Assembly: GCA_031549145.1 (NCBI GenBank)
Contig: JAVBQI010000145.1
Location: forward strand, 1-34,028
From: JAVBSX01 sp031549145
GTDB lineage: Bacteria > Planctomycetota > Planctomycetia > Pirellulales > Thermoguttaceae
DNA length: 34,028 nucleotides
Direction: 5' to 3'
The translations under genes and the position numbers were made by a program. Below, one piece after another: positions 33,680 to 34,028 of this stretch; position 1 is the first letter of the stretch, and the number at the start of each line of letters is the position of its first letter. The notes under the pieces were generated by a model. That model was not told the DNA's origin, made no database searches, and saw only the letters and a list, made by a program, of their open reading frames with translations.

Positions 33680-33726
33680 CCCTTGATTTTCAAGACGTAG
33701 CGAAGCGTAGTCTCAAAAATCAAGGG
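33680..33726 (+). repeat. Hairpin upstream of groES
   Basis: CCCTTGATTTT (33680-33690) and AAAATCAAGGG (33716-33726) pair perfectly; AGAC and GTCT continue the stem inside around TAGCGAAGCGTA. It lies about 78 bases before groES and could be a leader structure or terminator of unannotated upstream transcription. It does not resemble CIRCE. Confidence 0.6.
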
Positions 33727-33803
33727 ATCGCGAGTGTTCGCGTTACAAACCGGATCAAATTTTTCGCGCAGACCAATAAGTTTACATCGGAGAAAAAACG
33801 AAA

Positions 33804-34028
33804 ATGATGGCCAAGAAAAAAGAGGCTTGTTCGGACAGCAAATGTGAGAGCAAAAAATGCGGTATGAAGTTCCAACCGCTGGGTGACCGGGTCGTGATCC
33901 GTCGGGAAACGTCCGAAGGAAAAACCCAAGGGGGCATTTATCTGCCGGAAACCGCCAAGGACAAGCCGGCCCGCGGCACGGTCGTGAGCATCGGCGACGG
34001 CCGGGTCCTGGACAACGGTTCCCGGAGC
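33804..34028 (+). CDS. groES: Co-chaperonin GroES (cut by window edge)
   Basis: GroES is the heptameric lid of the GroEL folding chamber. The visible 75 codons give the family start FQPLGDRVVIRRETSEGKT, the mobile-loop region QGGIYLPETAKDKPARGTVVS and IGDGRVLDNG, which is the typical order; the remaining residues lie past the window. Two ATGs are adjacent (33804 and 33807). An extension of about 20 residues precedes the usual start and contains three Cys (EACSDSKCESKKCG); an internal ATG at residue 21 (MKFQPLGDRV) would give a standard-length protein, so the extension may or may not be translated. GGAG at 33788-33791 is about 12 bases before the first ATG. groEL probably follows outside the window. 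Confidence 0.93.
   Translation, partial: MMAKKKEACSDSKCESKKCGMKFQPLGDRVVIRRETSEGKTQGGIYLPETAKDKPARGTVVSIGDGRVLDNGSRS

Larger units (their letters stand above)
33033..33803. other. Gene-free gap before groES
   Basis: Besides the family C hairpin (33096-33223), it contains a second hairpin (33680-33726). No CIRCE operator (TTAGCACTC-N9-GAGTGCTAA) was seen, and I could not assign a heat-shock promoter. A minus-strand frame at 33377-33634 looks random and is not called. 33240-33650 holds nothing else I can name. Confidence 0.55.

Noticed and set aside
33640..33803. CIRCE operator or heat-shock promoter for groES
   Set aside because: No TTAGCACTC/GAGTGCTAA pair is present; the only inverted repeat (33680-33726) has a different sequence.

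Overview
The window looks like chromosomal DNA from a member of the Planctomycetota. This is inferred from gene content, not from a marker gene: a single-chain SecD-SecF, a Ser/Thr kinase with an N-terminal zinc-ribbon-like motif and a DWG (not DFG) motif, a type I sulfatase, a membrane VWA/glutamine-amidotransferase-like protein, a small PD-(D/E)xK protein starting with an HYExAFE motif, and few clear Shine-Dalgarno sites. Base composition and codon use look even along the window. I saw no integrase, transposase, phage gene, CRISPR array, tRNA or rRNA.

Layout. 1-6000: three minus-strand genes, nqrA (Na+-pumping NADH:quinone reductase subunit A), a large VWA-type membrane protein and a secreted sulfatase, separated by large hairpins. 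6230-9808: a methyl-accepting chemotaxis protein and a FabF-like protein without the catalytic cysteine. 9967-15672: yajC, secDF and an NhaD-type Na+/H+ antiporter. 15826-17001: an RNase D-like exonuclease, convergent with a secreted protein of unknown function (17070-18701). 19152-21934: minus-strand DNA glycosylase/winged-helix fusion, PD-(D/E)xK protein and cheR. 22630-27679: plus-strand iron-sulfur flavoprotein, secreted double alpha/beta-hydrolase and purB. 27889-30405: minus-strand mutL with a coupled small membrane protein. 31224-33032: transmembrane Ser/Thr kinase. 33804-end: start of groES, cut by the window edge.

The genes are mostly single units rather than one pathway. Two plausible functional groups are protein export (yajC-secDF) and sodium/proton energetics (nqrA, nhaD). 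The chemoreceptor and cheR belong to one signalling pathway but lie 13 kb apart. mutL, the glycosylase and perhaps the PD-(D/E)xK protein concern DNA maintenance.

The most unusual content is between the genes. Nearly every intergenic gap holds a long palindrome, and several belong to dispersed families: a 31-32-bp-arm palindrome (four copies), a multi-hairpin element of about 105-112 bp with TATACCG/GTATA ends (three full copies and one partial), a terminator-like AAAGAGCCG hairpin family (three copies, one with the multi-hairpin element inside it), and a hairpin of about 95-125 bp (two copies). Helix-preserving changes between copies suggest the folded form is conserved. Among the proteins, several catalytic positions are altered: the ketosynthase Cys, the MutL motif-I Asn, the sulfatase motif Arg, the glycosylase Lys and an RNase D Asp. 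I found no convincing new multi-gene defence or biosynthetic system.
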